The notes under the pieces are model-generated. The model saw only the letters and a list, made by a program, of their open reading frames with translations. It was not told the origin of the DNA and made no database searches. Positions 9,165-20,795 of a stretch of 64,000 bases of DNA are shown here, piece after piece. A program made the translations under genes and the position numbers. The stretch is from Lachnospiraceae bacterium. GTDB lineage: Bacteria; Bacillota; Clostridia; Lachnospirales; Lachnospiraceae. The stretch covers positions 217,354-281,353 of the forward strand of contig QXXL01000004.1 of the NCBI GenBank assembly GCA_009911505.1. Direction: 5' to 3'. Every line of letters begins with the position of its first letter. Position 1 is the stretch's first letter.

Positions 9165-10847
9165 TTATCCTTTTCTCAGCTGAAACCTCAAAACTGCCTT
9201 CTGCAGCTCTTCTGCATGCCCATTCAATTCTCCTGCCGCAGCCGCCGAAGTCTCCGCCGCTTCCGCATTCATCTGCACAACCTGTGATATCTGCTCCATC
9301 CCATTTGTTAATTCCCGCAGCGACTGTGACTGCTGCATAGCGGACTTAGCAATCCTCTCTACTAGTTTGGTCGATTTTTGCGCGCCTGATACGCCTGTTG
9401 CCAGTGATTCTGTCGTCGCCACAGACAACGCCGCCCCCTGATCCACCAGCTGAATGGAATTTTCTATTAAATCAGTAATATCTTTTGCCGCAGCGGAGCT
9501 TTTGATAGCAAGGCTCTGTACCTCATCCGCCACAATAGCAAACCCTTTTCCCGCTTCTCCGGCACGGGCAGCCTCTACAGCGGCATTTAACGCCAGAATA
9601 TTCGTTTGGAAAGAAATATCCTCAATTGTCTTTATAATGCCCTCAATTTTTTGGGATGCTTTAGAAATATCCCCAATGGCAACCTTTAAATCCTGCATTT
9701 TCCGGTTACAGACAGCAAGCTGCTCAGCTGCGTCTGTTGTAGATCCCCTAGCTTCTTCCGCATCCGCCGAAGTACTGTCTACCTGCCCGGAAAGCTCACG
9801 GATACTCTCAGAAAGGCGCTCTACCGCAGATGCCTGCTCAATCGCCCCCTGGGAAAGAGTCTGGGCTTCATTCGACATCTTCTGGGCTTCACTGGATACC
9901 CGGCCGGAAGTAATATTAATCTGCAAAAGCGTTTCATTCAGGGCATCCAAAATCTCACGCATTGCTTCCTGGATCGGAAGAAATTCTCCACGGTAATTAT
10001 TCTCAATTGCCAGATCCATATTCCCGGATGCCATCTGTTTTAATTTAAAATCAATATCGCCTATATACTTTTTGAGCTCGTGCTTTGTTTCGTGGATGGA
10101 CTGCACCAGCATACCAACCTCTGACGTATCTGGCCGCAGCGCAAATTCGGATGAAAGGTTTCCGCCCGAAATCTCTACCATCTGATCCCGAATAGCAAGT
10201 ACCGGGCGTAACAACTGTTTTCTTACAACAAACATATTCATCATCTGCATAAGGGCAATCAGCATTAGCGCCAAAACCATAAATGTCTTAATCTGGTTTA
10301 ACAATGCGCTTAATTCCTGCACAGATGCCAATGACCTTGTGTCAAGGGCTTCCAGAAACTGTTCCTTCAATGCATTAATCTGTGTAATTGCTTCTTGGTA
10401 TTCCTTGCCATATACATAATCCAACGCCTGCTGCATCTTGCCATCCTGTACATTTTCCATGGCTTCCTCTTCCAATGGCACCAACTGGTTGGAAAGCCCT
10501 GACATTTCATCTATCATGCCCTGCTCTTCTTGTGTAATCCCGATTTCCTGCATGGCTGCCACGCCCAGATCCCGGTTTTGCAGGTTGTTAATCTCATTCC
10601 AGTAATTATCATAATGCGCCTTGTCGCCGGTTGCGGCAAATGCCCGCACCTCATTGGTAAGATAAGCGGAACCATTCATAAAACGGTTTGCATTGTAAGT
10701 TAACAGAAAACGGTTCTCGTTTGCTGTCTCCAGCCTTCTGCTTGTGCTGCTGTAAGAAAACAAGGATATTACCATCAATATCAGTGTAAGGATGGAAATT
10801 CCATTTAAAATAAGGATTAGTAACGACTGGTTAATTGCTTTTTTCAT
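9165..10847 (-). CDS. Methyl-accepting chemotaxis protein (transmembrane receptor)
   Basis: 560 residues from the ATG at 10847, chosen over an upstream ATG because GGAGAG sits just before it and [14 protein letters not shown] begins the first membrane helix (about 7-30). The extracytoplasmic part (about 31-185) is helical and resembles a four-helix-bundle sensor. The second membrane helix is at about 186-208, then HAMP and the signalling coiled coil. The conserved hairpin tip is clear at about 403-425, with [18 protein letters not shown]. Such receptors control CheA at the membrane. No che or flagellar genes are in the window. It heads a run of four closely spaced genes (receptor, MATE, AlkD-like, M56), an unusual set for one transcript. 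Confidence 0.93.
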   Translation of the reverse strand: MKKAINQSLLILILNGISILTLILMVISLFSYSSTSRRLETANENRFLLTYNANRFMNGSAYLTNEVRAFAATGDKAHYDNYWNEINNLQNRDLGVAAMQEIGITQEEQGMIDEMSGLSNQLVPLEEEAMENVQDGKMQQALDYVYGKEYQEAITQINALKEQFLEALDTRSLASVQELSALLNQIKTFMVLALMLIALMQMMNMFVVRKQLLRPVLAIRDQMVEISGGNLSSEFALRPDTSEVGMLVQSIHETKHELKKYIGDIDFKLKQMASGNMDLAIENNYRGEFLPIQEAMREILDALNETLLQINITSGRVSSEAQKMSNEAQTLSQGAIEQASAVERLSESIRELSGQVDSTSADAEEARGSTTDAAEQLAVCNRKMQDLKVAIGDISKASQKIEGIIKTIEDISFQTNILALNAAVEAARAGEAGKGFAIVADEVQSLAIKSSAAAKDITDLIENSIQLVDQGAALSVATTESLATGVSGAQKSTKLVERIAKSAMQQSQSLRELTNGMEQISQVVQMNAEAAETSAAAAGELNGHAEELQKAVLRFQLRKG

Positions 10848-10980
10848 AAGGCTCTCCTTTCTATGTATCTTATGCCACACTCAAATATGTGTTTTAAGAT
10901 AAATATAGTTTACAAAATTACAAGAAAAATAGCAACAACTTATTTTTTCCGATCATTTTTTACAAAGGACTGTATATTGA

Positions 10981-11009
10981 TTGACACCCCCTCTGCATTC
11001 CTGTATATT
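10981..11009 (+). promoter_or_regulatory. Promoter of the PHP hydrolase gene
   Basis: A perfect -35 TTGACA (10981-10986) and TATATT (11004-11009) are separated by 17 bases, about 97 bases before the PHP start codon. The rest of the divergent intergenic region (10848-11105) is A/T-rich, and I see no clear minus-strand promoter for the chemoreceptor. Confidence 0.75.
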
Positions 11010-11105
11010 TAATTTATCAATCCCATATTATCTTACAAAAAGACAGCGAAAAATATGAAAACTATACACAAAAGAGACAAGATTGCTGGCTAAGGGGGGG
11101 CTTTT

Positions 11106-11819
11106 ATGAAAAGATTACTGGCAGATATGCATATGCACACACTTGCAAGCGGGCACGCCTATGGAACAATAAGGGAAATGGCAGCGGCCGCAAAAGAGAA
11201 GGGGCTTCATTTAATCGGAATCAGCGAACATGCCCCTGGAATCCCAGGCACGGTAAACCCGTTTTATTATTCAAATTTAGAAATCATCCCAAGAACCATT
11301 CACGGCATAGAAGTGCTGCATGGCTGTGAAATTAATGTCTTAAATGGCGGAGGGCTGTCACTGAAACAAGAGTATATTGATTTCCTCGACTATGCAATTG
11401 CGGGTATCCACAGGCCTTGTTATGAAAATGAAGGCAGGGATAACAATACGGCCAATATCATCAAGTGCATGAAAAATCCAAAAGTACGTTTTATCTCCCA
11501 TCCAGACGATGACAATACCCCTTTAGACTATGAAAGGTTAGTTCAGGCAGCCAAAAAGTGCCATGTAGCCTTAGAAGTAAATAATAGCTCATTATCTAAA
11601 AAAGGGTATCGGTTAAACTGTTATAAAAACTACGAAATAATGATAAACCTCTGCCAGCAATACCAGGTCCCTATTATCGTAAACTCTGATGCGCATGATC
11701 CAGGATGGGTTGGAAAATTTGAATTGGCTTTGGAACTGCTAGATAAGCTGAACGTTAATGAAGATATCATATTAAATAATAATATTAAAAAGCTAAAAGA
11801 ATATATAGGTGTGCTATGA
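11106..11819 (+). CDS. PHP-domain phosphatase (YcdX-like)
   Basis: 237 residues of a single PHP domain, the YcdX-type size. Metal ligands are visible in order: DMHMHT (7-12), ISEHAP near residue 40, a Glu in GCEINVLNG, AGIHRP, FISHPDDD, and the final NSDAHDPG. PHP proteins of this type bind a trinuclear metal centre and hydrolyse phosphoesters; YcdX relatives are promiscuous phosphatases, while the related HisK branch acts on histidinol phosphate. No his genes are nearby, so I prefer the general phosphatase call. It is a single-gene unit on the plus strand with its own promoter and a strong terminator. The ATG is preceded by AAGGGGGGG. Confidence 0.88.
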   Translation: MKRLLADMHMHTLASGHAYGTIREMAAAAKEKGLHLIGISEHAPGIPGTVNPFYYSNLEIIPRTIHGIEVLHGCEINVLNGGGLSLKQEYIDFLDYAIAGIHRPCYENEGRDNNTANIIKCMKNPKVRFISHPDDDNTPLDYERLVQAAKKCHVALEVNNSSLSKKGYRLNCYKNYEIMINLCQQYQVPIIVNSDAHDPGWVGKFELALELLDKLNVNEDIILNNNIKKLKEYIGVL

Positions 11820-11837
11820 GACAATACCTACAACCAA

Positions 11838-11868
11838 GGATGGAGGGCTTTCGCCCTCCATCCTTTTT
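11838..11868 (+). terminator. Intrinsic terminator after the PHP gene
   Basis: A perfect 11-bp stem GGATGGAGGGC (11838-11848) / GCCCTCCATCC (11853-11863) with a TTTC loop, followed by five T. Its left base is 18 bases after the PHP stop codon and its right end is 14 bases before the repaired stop of the convergent GH20 gene. Confidence 0.92.
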
Positions 11869-11881
11869 GAAATCCTGTCCT

Positions 11882-14800
11882 TTATTTAACCTTAACTTTT
11901 TTCTTTGCGCTGTATTTGCTGTAAATTGTCGCTCCGTTCACGTTCCGGTAAGCTTTGACCTTACATAGTAGGTCTGTTTGCTCTTTAGTTTTCGGATGGC
12001 TTTCGCCGTTTTTGCATTTCCTTTTACCCGGATTGTCTTCGCTTTTTCAAAACAGGATTTGGTAGCGTAGCAGATTACATAGCCGTCTGCCCCTTCTGTT
12101 TTCTTCCATACCACGGACGCTGACTTCTTTGCGCCTTTCAATGACCGGATGCCTACCCTTGACTCCTTAAACTTCGTAATCCCAAAGAGATTCGCCATAT
12201 CCTGCGCCAGTTTTGCCGATTCCTCGCGCGCCTGCTGCGCAGCCGCAAGCTTATCCTGGGCTTCCTTCTGTGCCTGTATAAGCAGCTGCTGTGCTTCTAA
12301 AAGCCTTGCGTTTGCTTCTTCTTTTGCCTGTTTTAACAATTCCTGAGCTTCTTTTTGGGCTGCTTCGGCACGCCTTGCTGCTTCAGCTGCCGCCTCTTTT
12401 GCCTCTACGGCTCTGTCTGCCTGAAGTTTAGCGTTAGACGCCGCAAGATCCGCTAAATTGGCAAGCGCCTGGGCTGCCGTTACCGTCGCCGCTGCCGCTT
12501 CCTTAGCTGCAAGCGCCACCTGCTTTGCATTTTCTGCTTCCAGCTGCGCGCGTTCCGTGGCAATCCGCGCTTCTTCCGCCTTAGACTGCGCCGCTGTTGC
12601 TGCATTTTTTGCCGCAACCGCGTCCTCTTTTGCAAGATCGACGGCATCCTTTGCTTCCTTTGCCGCCCTGGCTGCCGCCTGGGCTTCTGTTTTGGCGGTA
12701 TCGGCGGCATCCTGGGATGTTTTTGCCGCGGACGCCGCTGTTTCGGCTTTATCTTTGGCATCCTTTGCTTCTGATTTCGCCTGGTCTGCCGCGTCCTGAG
12801 CTGCTTTTGCTTTTTCCTTGGCGTCTATGGCTGCCGCAGAATCTGCCCCGGCTGCTTCCTGCGCCGCTTCGGCCGCCTGTTTTGCTTCATCGGCTTTTTC
12901 CTGGGCTGCTTTTGCCGCCGTCTCTGCCGCTTTCGCCTCTCTTGCCGCATCTTCCGCCGTGCCTGCCGCTTCTTCTGCTTTCTCCTGGGCTTCCTCTGCC
13001 TTGCCCTGCGCGTCTGCCGCCGCCTGGCCGGCTGCTTTTGCAGCTTCTTTTGCCGCTTCCGCCGCATCAACGGCTTCCTGCAGTTTATCGCGTTTTACCA
13101 GCCCTTCGATCGCCGCGGAAAGCGCCTCCGTCAGTTCGTCTGCTTCAAATTGGAACAAATCGATGCCGTCTGCCGCGTCCTCTGCGCGTTCTATCGCTGC
13201 GGCAAGCACATCATAACTGTCTTCTGTATAATCGTCCGCAGGAATGGCCTTTGCTTCCTCAAGTTTTTCTTTCAAAGCCGTCTGATCCGCCGTAAGGGAT
13301 ATGGTACCGTCCGTTACGGTAAGCTTGTCAATCATGCCTTCAAAACCGTTTTCCCCGGAACCTATCCGCTTTAATGGGAACGGGAACGTAGCGTATGTTT
13401 CCCAGGTAGTGTCGGATCCAAGCGTAGATACCAATTCACCGTTTGCATACAGCTTTGTGATATTTTGCTTTCCTTCTACTGTCAGGTAAACCCATTCGCC
13501 CTCCGGAAGCGTATAATCAAAGGAATAATCATAATTTTCCCTGGAAAACCCGACTTTTCCGGTCTCTTTCTGCACTGCCTTAAACTGGTATGTATGGCAC
13601 ATTTCCCCAGAGCCTTCTTTGCCGTACGGAGTCGAATTTGCTTCAAACAAAATCTGCTCGCCGTCTTTTGCATTTTCCCTGCGGTTTATCCAGAAGGACA
13701 CGGTATAATCCGGCCCTAAAATATCAAGCGGCGTTGTAACGGCCGTGCCGTTGTCCAATACAAGGGCGCTGCCGCGTTTTCCCTGCGCCGTTTCCCCTGT
13801 AAATGAAACCGCGTCGTAACCGTTGCCGGAACTGTCTTTGCATAATTCTTCGTCAAAGTCATATTTTAATATAACCGGCGTTTGGGATTTTGCTTTGGCA
13901 TACGGGTTGCTGTTTGGCGCTAAGCCTGTTTTTTCGGCCGCTTCCGTCAATTCTTCATATGTCTTGTCCTGCCCTTCGGCCCACAGCTTTTCGCTGATAA
14001 CAGGAAGCGGCTGATAGAAACGGTCAAAGGAATCGGATTCCGTCAGCCCGTAATCAATATTTCCGGACAAATCGTGCCACATATGGTAAGAGCCGCCTAA
14101 CATCTGCTTGGAATAGGCCGGGATATTGTAGGTAATCTTGTTGTTCTGGGAATCTACAAACAGGTTCGGAATCCATTCTTCGTACAGAGTGTCCGGTTCC
14201 AGGTAATCCCATCCGCCGCCGGGGATAATATACAGGCAGCGGTTCTGCGAGTTAATCAAACCATATCCCTGATCGTACATATCCTTCGGGTTCGCCCACA
14301 TGGTATGCCAGATATTCATCTGCACGTCCTCATTGGATACCTTGGTCGCACCCCTGATATTGCTTAAGCTGCCCCACATACGCACTGTCCTATTGTCTAA
14401 CAGATCAATTAACGTATTGCCGTACTGGCGGTAATTTTCACCGTTTCCGAAGTATTCGTCCATACCGATATGCACGGTCGTATCCCGATCAAATACCGGA
14501 TTTTCGCCGCCGATATATTCTTCGTAAAGGCTTACCATCTGCTCCACCGCGCCCGGCTGGCTTAAATCAATCTGATCCACCGCATGCGGCGCCGTCTGAA
14601 AAGCATATTCCGGAAATACTTTTGTAATAGCCAGGGAATGTGCCGGGCTGTCAATTTCCGGCGTAATATTGACGCCGATTTTACGGGAATCCTGGATAAA
14701 ATCACGGAACCCGTCTTTCGTATAGAACATATCCTCACTCGTCAGCTTTTTGCCTTCGCTGTTTTGGATGGAAGACTCAAGCCGAAAACCCGAATACGCC

Positions 14801-17163
14801 GTCAGAGCATGTTCTACCGTATCGTCTTTGCCGGAATAGCCTAAGATTTCGTTATCATTTAAATGTACGGACAAATCGTTCATCTTGTACCAGGACATCG
14901 TTTTAGCAATTTCGGTCAGCATGTTCAAAGAAATGGTCTGGCGCCCGACGTCGATTCCAAATCCCCTCACCTCATACTTCGGATAATCGCGCATTTCACC
15001 TTTTGGAATTTTATTCCCTGTCTGCTTTAAAATCTGCAAAAGGCTGCGCGTGCCCCAGTATACGCCAACCGGATCTTCCCCGTAAAGGGCGGCTTTGTCT
15101 GTAACCTGGCAGAAATATCCTTCTTCTCCCAGCCCGTTTCGCTGCGCGGACAGCGCCAGGTAAAAATCTCCGCTTCGTACGTCAGCTTCTGTGCCTTCCA
15201 CTACAGAAATAACGTTCCCGGTAATATCTTTATAATCTGCTGCAAATTCGTTTGCCACATCCAAAAGCGCCGAATTGCCAAGTACAATCCGCGCCCCCTC
15301 TGTTGCGGTAAAATCCCCTGTACTGCCGCGCCATTCGGCAATTTCCGGAATAACGGACGGCCTTGCATTCGGTTCTTGTACAAGCGGTTCTGCCGTCGCC
15401 GGCACCTGCAATTCAAACGGGGCGCTCTCTGCGCTGTAGCCGTCCTTGGAAACAAGATATCCTACCGTAACCGTCTTGTCTTCAATCGTATCGTACACCG
15501 TACCGTCATCGCCGATCACCTGCTCATAATCCGCTCCCATAAGCGAAATCTCATAACCTTCCGGTACGTGCGGAGCAGAAAGGCTCCTGCCGCCGTCTTC
15601 ATTTGTTTCTATTATCGGCGTCTCCAAATCTGCTACAACCTCATTAAATTCTTTGTAAGGATCTTCTCCGTAAACTTCAAATTCGTAAATAGATACGTTC
15701 TGGTGATACGGGAAATAGATATCCACGTTTTCATCCGTGCAAATTTTTTCCGTACGCAGGCGGATATATTTCATGGAAATTATCTCGTCAAATACAATTT
15801 CCTGTGCCAAAGGATCGGGTATGGTATCAAAACCGCGGATTAACGTCCAGTTTTCCCCATCCTGCGAATACTCTAACGCATAAATTTCCGCATTGCATTT
15901 CTCCCACAAAATAGTCGCCGACTGCGCCTGTATGGCCAGCGGAAATTCAAGCTGTATCCAGTGGTTGTGGTTTTCCCAGTCATTTGCGCTCGACCAGCGG
16001 GATTTGTAACTGGTATCCCCGTCAATCGCAAGCTCTGCCGGAAGCTCCGGCTTTTCATTGCTGTCGGACGTTGCCGTAACGCCTTTAATCCGGGATAAGT
16101 TAATCACCGGACGGTCTTCCACACGGACTTCCCCGTATACCTCTATCTCGTAAAGGGATACGTTCTGATAATACTGGAACATCACATTGACGTTTGGATC
16201 CACATTCATTTTTTCGGTTCTTAAACGAAGATATTTCAACGTGGCAGGCTCATCAAATGTAATTTCCTGCTCCGTATCCTCGGGCATCTGCTCCATTTTC
16301 TTAATTATCTGCCAGTTTTCCCCGTCCATAGAGCCTTCTATAGCATAAATTTCGGCATTTGTCTGTTCCCAGAACAATTTTACGCTGTGAATACGTTCCA
16401 CCTGCGGAAATGCCAGGCATATCCAGTGGTTATTATCCTCCCAGTTATTTTCACTGGACCAGCGGGATGCCCTCGTCACCGTATCGCCGTCAATCACTTT
16501 GTCCGGCGAGAGTGATTCCGGTTCCGAAGTATCTGCCGAAGCAGCGACGCCTTCTTTTCTGGCCACGTTCTGAATCTCGATATGGTAAGTTGGCGCCAGT
16601 TCGCCGTACACTTCAAACTCATACAGCGATACATTCTGGTAATATAAAAACATCACGTCTACATCCTGATCAATACACATCTTTTCAGTCCTTAAACGGA
16701 TATACTTCATTGTAACCGCTTCGTCGAATACGATTTCCTGATGCTTGTCGGCAGGGATCTGTTCAAACCGCTGAATCGTCTGCCAGCTTTCTCCGTCCAG
16801 GGATGATTCCACTTCATAAATTTCCGCATTTCTCTGTTCCCAGTAAATCTGTACGCTATATGCTTTGATTTCCTGCGGGAACGCAAGCATCAGCCAATGC
16901 GCATGATTTTCTTCATCGTTTGCGCTTGACCAGCGTGACGGCCGGTTTACCGTATCCCCGTCAATTGCTTTATCTGCCGTCAAATTGTCATTTTCTGTGC
17001 TGTCGGACGTCGCCGTAACACCTGCCATACGTGCCATATTCGTGTACCTTGACGCTTTTGCTGCCGCTTCTGCCTTTACATTTCCGGTACCGCCCATTGT
17101 AATCATCAGGCATGCGGCCAAAAGCATGGCACAGATTCTTTTCACTTTCTTTCTCATTTGCAT
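11882..17163 (-). CDS. Secreted GH20 hexosaminidase-family protein B with Ala-rich coiled coil; frameshifted near the C-terminus
   Basis: The start is ATG 17163 (or 17157), behind AGGAGG. Parts: signal peptide; three F5/8C modules (about 41-190, 198-345, 355-505); small beta domain; GH20 N-domain (about 600-700); GH20 barrel (about 735-1070) with HIGMDEYFG, D902-E903; LamG (about 1098-1275); FIVAR (about 1280-1350); a roughly 300-residue Ala/Lys/Glu coiled coil (about 1361-1661); and an FN3-like end. The uninterrupted frame stops at 11938 after YYVRSKLTGT. One base added near 11966 restores YYVRVKAYRNVNG and continues to KKKVKVK and TAA at 11882-11884, the normal ending for such domains. So one G seems missing from a short G run, by mutation or sequence error. 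The enzyme domain is intact. Likely role: surface-exposed or released removal of N-acetylhexosamines from host glycans. Confidence 0.9.
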
Positions 17164-17376
17164 GCTTCCTCCTTTGAATCTGTGGAAAGCACGGCTCCTC
17201 CATTTTCCGCGCCCTCCAAAACCTATGTTACAATTTTTCATAATCCTTCTGCCATACTTCTTAAAACTGTACAGCGATTTGCCCCTCCTTACAGCAATAA
17301 AGGTATTACTATACTTATAGTAACATAATTTCAAGAGAATACAATGCATTTTTTGTTATGTTCAGAAAATAAACCA

Positions 17377-19392
17377 CTATTGTACCATATATAAGCACAG
17401 CTTATGAAGCGCCCGGGTCGCACTAATATAAAGCGCCTTCTTATGCATCTCTGTCACATAGTCCTGCAGATCCGGTACGAACACCGCATCAAACTCTAAC
17501 CCTTTTGCCAGATAAAACGGCATAACAGAAATACCCTTCCAAAACCGCATACTGTCCTTTGTCAAAAGCGTAACTTCCCGTCCACTCAGCTCCTGCGCCA
17601 ATATGCCGCTCATCTCCCTGGCCTTTTGTGCATCCAGGCAAAGCACTGCCAGTGTATCATATTCCATTTCCCCTGCTATATCCCCTGACAGCATCTGGAT
17701 CATTTCTTTGCCTGTGGCACATTTCTTTACCTGCGGCTCCTCCCCATGCCTGCAAACATTCTGTACGCTTTCTGTCCCCAGGATCCTTCCCGCAAACTCC
17801 GTTATCTCCGCTGTAGATCGGTAGCTTTTATCCAGGGAAACGCAATGCACCCCTTTGCCAAATATTTTTGGCAGAAACTTCAGCACATCCTGCTGCCCCT
17901 CGCCGATTGTCTGCCCCTTATCCCCCAAAACTGTCATTGGGCAGTCAAACATTTTTTCCAGCAAAACATATTGCAGATATGAATAGTCCTGCATTTCATC
18001 AATTACTAAATGCTTTACCTCACTGCGCTTTGGCGCCCCAAACAGGGCATACTTCAGATAAAGCAGCGGATAAACATCTTCAAAAGGCAGCACGCCGCAG
18101 GGCGCCGGGGGCTTTTTCCTCCCGCTTTCCTCCAAAAATCCGTAATAGAGCTTTGCCGTATCCTTTGTCCTGTACATCCGGTCCAACCGCCCCAAAATTT
18201 CTTGTTTTTCCTCTTCATCCATATTTTTATGGCGCAGTGTTTCCTCTGCATCAATCAGATACTCACCAATCCTGGCCATACGGCATAAAATAGGGACGTC
18301 TGATAGTTTTTCGTAAAACAGCTCCGAAATTTGAGCTTCTTTCATCTCCATATTTTTATAATGGAAATCCCTGATATCTACCAATTCCCATTCCAGGCTT
18401 AAAATAAATCCGTCTAACTCCTGAATATACTGCCTGGTCTGCTTATACCGGGTTTCTTCTGATGCATGGCTCCCACCTGCATGAAGCATTTTTTCGATTT
18501 CGTCATACCTGTCTTCCGCTTCTCCATAATCGAGCAGTTCGTGATATGCAAAATCGTCAAATGTCATTTCCCGGATTCTTTCCTCCCCTAACTCTGGCAG
18601 GATGCGGGAAATATAATCTGCAAAAATGCTGTTAGGGGAGAGTATTAATACCTGCGCCGCACTTAAGCCCTTACGGTTATGGTACAAAAGATATGCAATG
18701 CGGTGCAGCGCCACAGATGTCTTGCCGCTTCCGGCACAGCCTTGCACTGCTAAAATTTTATGGCTCTGATCTCGGATAATCTGGTTCTGTTCCTTTTGGA
18801 TCGTGGTAACAATACTTTTTAAGCTTGCGTTGGCATGCTCTGAAAGCGCCTGCTGCAAAATTTCGTCGTCAATATTTATCTCATTTTCAAGGATAAATAC
18901 AATTTTGCCATTTTTGATCTTATACTGTTTTTTCCGGATAACCTCCCCCGTTATTAAACCTGCCGGCGCCAAAAACTGCGCCGGGCCTTTGTCATAATCA
19001 TAAAACAGGCTGCTGACTGGGGCGCGCCAATCAAATACATACGGATCTTTTGCCCTGCCTTCGGAAAGGTTTGCAATCCCGATATAATAATGCTCCGGTT
19101 CCATTTCATCCTCATAGCAGAAATCCACCCTGCCAAAATATGGGGAATCGAGCATTTTTTCATACCGCCTGCGATCCTTTTTATATTCCTCCTGTTCACG
19201 GACACGGCTTTTTAACGCATTGCTGTTGTCGTACAATTCATAGCCGTATTCGTCAAATTCATTATAATTCTCCCAAAAATATTCATGCATATGTGCAATA
19301 TCTTCTTCATTGCCTGCCATTTTACGGTTTATTTCTTCTATCTTGTTGTACAGGGTTTTGATTACCAACGCCAGGTAGGCTTCTTCATGCAT
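17377..19392 (-). CDS. helD: HelD-like RNA polymerase-recycling ATPase (UvrD/Rep superfamily)
   Basis: 671 residues, a little shorter than Bacillus HelD. The N-terminal 90 residues are a charged coiled coil (KIEEINRKMAGNEEDIAHMH), which in HelD enters the RNA polymerase secondary channel. Then come the HelD-type entry FGRVDF...YYIGIANLSEG and DWRAPVSSLFYDYDKG. Walker A is GCAGSGKTSVALHRIAYLL near residue 215-233, followed by LILSPNSIFADYISRILPELGE. The Walker B-like VIDEMQDYS is near 465, with GDKGQTIGEG after it; helicase motifs KSYRSTAEI and KGLEFDAVFVPD are in the C-terminal part. HelD releases stalled RNA polymerase from nucleic acid using ATP. It lies 20 bases after the PFL gene, third in an ACT-PFL-HelD unit. 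Confidence 0.88.
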   Translation of the reverse strand: MHEEAYLALVIKTLYNKIEEINRKMAGNEEDIAHMHEYFWENYNEFDEYGYELYDNSNALKSRVREQEEYKKDRRRYEKMLDSPYFGRVDFCYEDEMEPEHYYIGIANLSEGRAKDPYVFDWRAPVSSLFYDYDKGPAQFLAPAGLITGEVIRKKQYKIKNGKIVFILENEINIDDEILQQALSEHANASLKSIVTTIQKEQNQIIRDQSHKILAVQGCAGSGKTSVALHRIAYLLYHNRKGLSAAQVLILSPNSIFADYISRILPELGEERIREMTFDDFAYHELLDYGEAEDRYDEIEKMLHAGGSHASEETRYKQTRQYIQELDGFILSLEWELVDIRDFHYKNMEMKEAQISELFYEKLSDVPILCRMARIGEYLIDAEETLRHKNMDEEEKQEILGRLDRMYRTKDTAKLYYGFLEESGRKKPPAPCGVLPFEDVYPLLYLKYALFGAPKRSEVKHLVIDEMQDYSYLQYVLLEKMFDCPMTVLGDKGQTIGEGQQDVLKFLPKIFGKGVHCVSLDKSYRSTAEITEFAGRILGTESVQNVCRHGEEPQVKKCATGKEMIQMLSGDIAGEMEYDTLAVLCLDAQKAREMSGILAQELSGREVTLLTKDSMRFWKGISVMPFYLAKGLEFDAVFVPDLQDYVTEMHKKALYISATRALHKLCLYMVQ

Positions 19393-19412
19393 AACAAATT
19401 CGCTCCGTTTTC

Positions 19413-20777
19413 CTAATTTTTAAAACTGTGGATGGGTGCGGGGATGCGTCCCTTGCGGCGAATAAAATCAGCGCAGGAAAAACGGTTTACCGGCATAATC
19501 GGCGCATAGCCAAACAGCCCCCCAAACTCTACCGTATCCCCAACGCCCTTGCCAATTACTGGGATTAAGCGCGCCGCCGTCGTCTTCTGATTAACCATGC
19601 CAAGCGCCATCTCATCTGCAATAATGCCTGAGACAGTCTCTGGCGGCGTATCGCCTGGAATAGCAATCATGTCAAGCCCTACCGAGCATACACAAGTCAT
19701 TGCCTCTAATTTTTCCAGGGTAACAGCCCCTGCCTGTACGGCGTCAATCATACCCTGGTCTTCACTGACTGGGATAAATGCGCCGCTTAAGCCGCCGACA
19801 TAAGAAGACGCCATAACGCCCCCCTTTTTCACCTGATCGTTTAACAGGGCAAGCGCCGCCGTCGTACCTGGTGCGCCAGCATATTCTAGTCCAATTTCGC
19901 AGAGGATATCCGCCACGCTGTCCCCGACTGCAGGGGTAGGCGCGAGGGAAAGGTCAATAATGCCAAACGGGATATCAAGGAGCCTTGACGCCTCCTGTGC
20001 CACCAGCTGCCCAACACGCGTTACTTTAAATGCTGTTTTTTTGATGGTCTCACAAAGCACCTCAAAGCTTTCGCCGCGTACTTTTTCCAAGGCAGTCTTG
20101 ACAACGCCAGGGCCGCTGACGCCTACATTGACCACAGCATCCGCCTCCGTCACCCCATGGAACGCCCCCGCCATAAAGGGGTTATCGTCCGGCGCGTTGC
20201 AAAAGACCACCAGCTTCATACAGTCCACAGAATCCCGGTCTTTGGAACGGCTGGCAACTTCTAGGATGATTTCCCCCATCAGCCTGACTGCGTCCATATT
20301 GATGCCTGTTTTGGTGGATGCCAGGTTAACCGAACTGCATACGCGTTCTGTCCGGCAAAGCGCAGCCGGGATAGAACGGATCAGCATTTCATCTGCTTTT
20401 GTCATTCCTTTTGACACCAGGGCGGAATAGCCGCCGATTAAGTTTACGCCCACGGATTTTGCCGCTTGGTCAAGCGTATCTGCAATTGATGCAAAATCTT
20501 CAGAGGTATGGCAGGCAGCGCCTCCGACTAAAGCAATAGGTGTAACAGCAATCCTCTTATTCACAATCGGAATCCCGAATTCGTTTTCAATTTCCTCTCC
20601 CACAGCCGTTAAATCCTTTGCTACGGCAGTTATCTTATTATATATTTTTTGCTTAAGCTCCCCTAAATTAGAATCAATACAGTCTAAAAGGCTAATGCCA
20701 AGTGTAATCGTGCGCACATCCAGGTTTTCCTGCTCAATCATGGCATTTGTTTCGTTTACTTCCCATATATTAATCAT
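19413..20777 (-). CDS. PFL-family protein (UPF0210 / DUF711)
   Basis: 454 residues, the standard length of the UPF0210 family, which has a pyruvate-formate-lyase-like fold. Typical segments are [17 protein letters not shown] (here [18 protein letters not shown]), [42 protein letters not shown] and [22 protein letters not shown]. The biochemical role is not established. An ACT-domain gene (UPF0237) lies 18 bases upstream; this pairing is common in Firmicutes and suggests that the small ACT protein regulates or partners the large one. The start is supported by GGAGAA upstream. Cytoplasmic. Confidence 0.92.
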   Translation of the reverse strand: MINIWEVNETNAMIEQENLDVRTITLGISLLDCIDSNLGELKQKIYNKITAVAKDLTAVGEEIENEFGIPIVNKRIAVTPIALVGGAACHTSEDFASIADTLDQAAKSVGVNLIGGYSALVSKGMTKADEMLIRSIPAALCRTERVCSSVNLASTKTGINMDAVRLMGEIILEVASRSKDRDSVDCMKLVVFCNAPDDNPFMAGAFHGVTEADAVVNVGVSGPGVVKTALEKVRGESFEVLCETIKKTAFKVTRVGQLVAQEASRLLDIPFGIIDLSLAPTPAVGDSVADILCEIGLEYAGAPGTTAALALLNDQVKKGGVMASSYVGGLSGAFIPVSEDQGMIDAVQAGAVTLEKLEAMTCVCSVGLDMIAIPGDTPPETVSGIIADEMALGMVNQKTTAARLIPVIGKGVGDTVEFGGLFGYAPIMPVNRFSCADFIRRKGRIPAPIHSFKN

Positions 20778-20795
20778 CGCATATTCTCCTTTCCC

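Noticed and set aside
12597..13295. Long Leu/Pro-rich plus-strand ORFs opposite the GH20 B coiled coil
   Set aside because: They are reverse-strand reads of the Ala/Lys/Glu codon run, have no ribosome-binding sites and resemble no protein.
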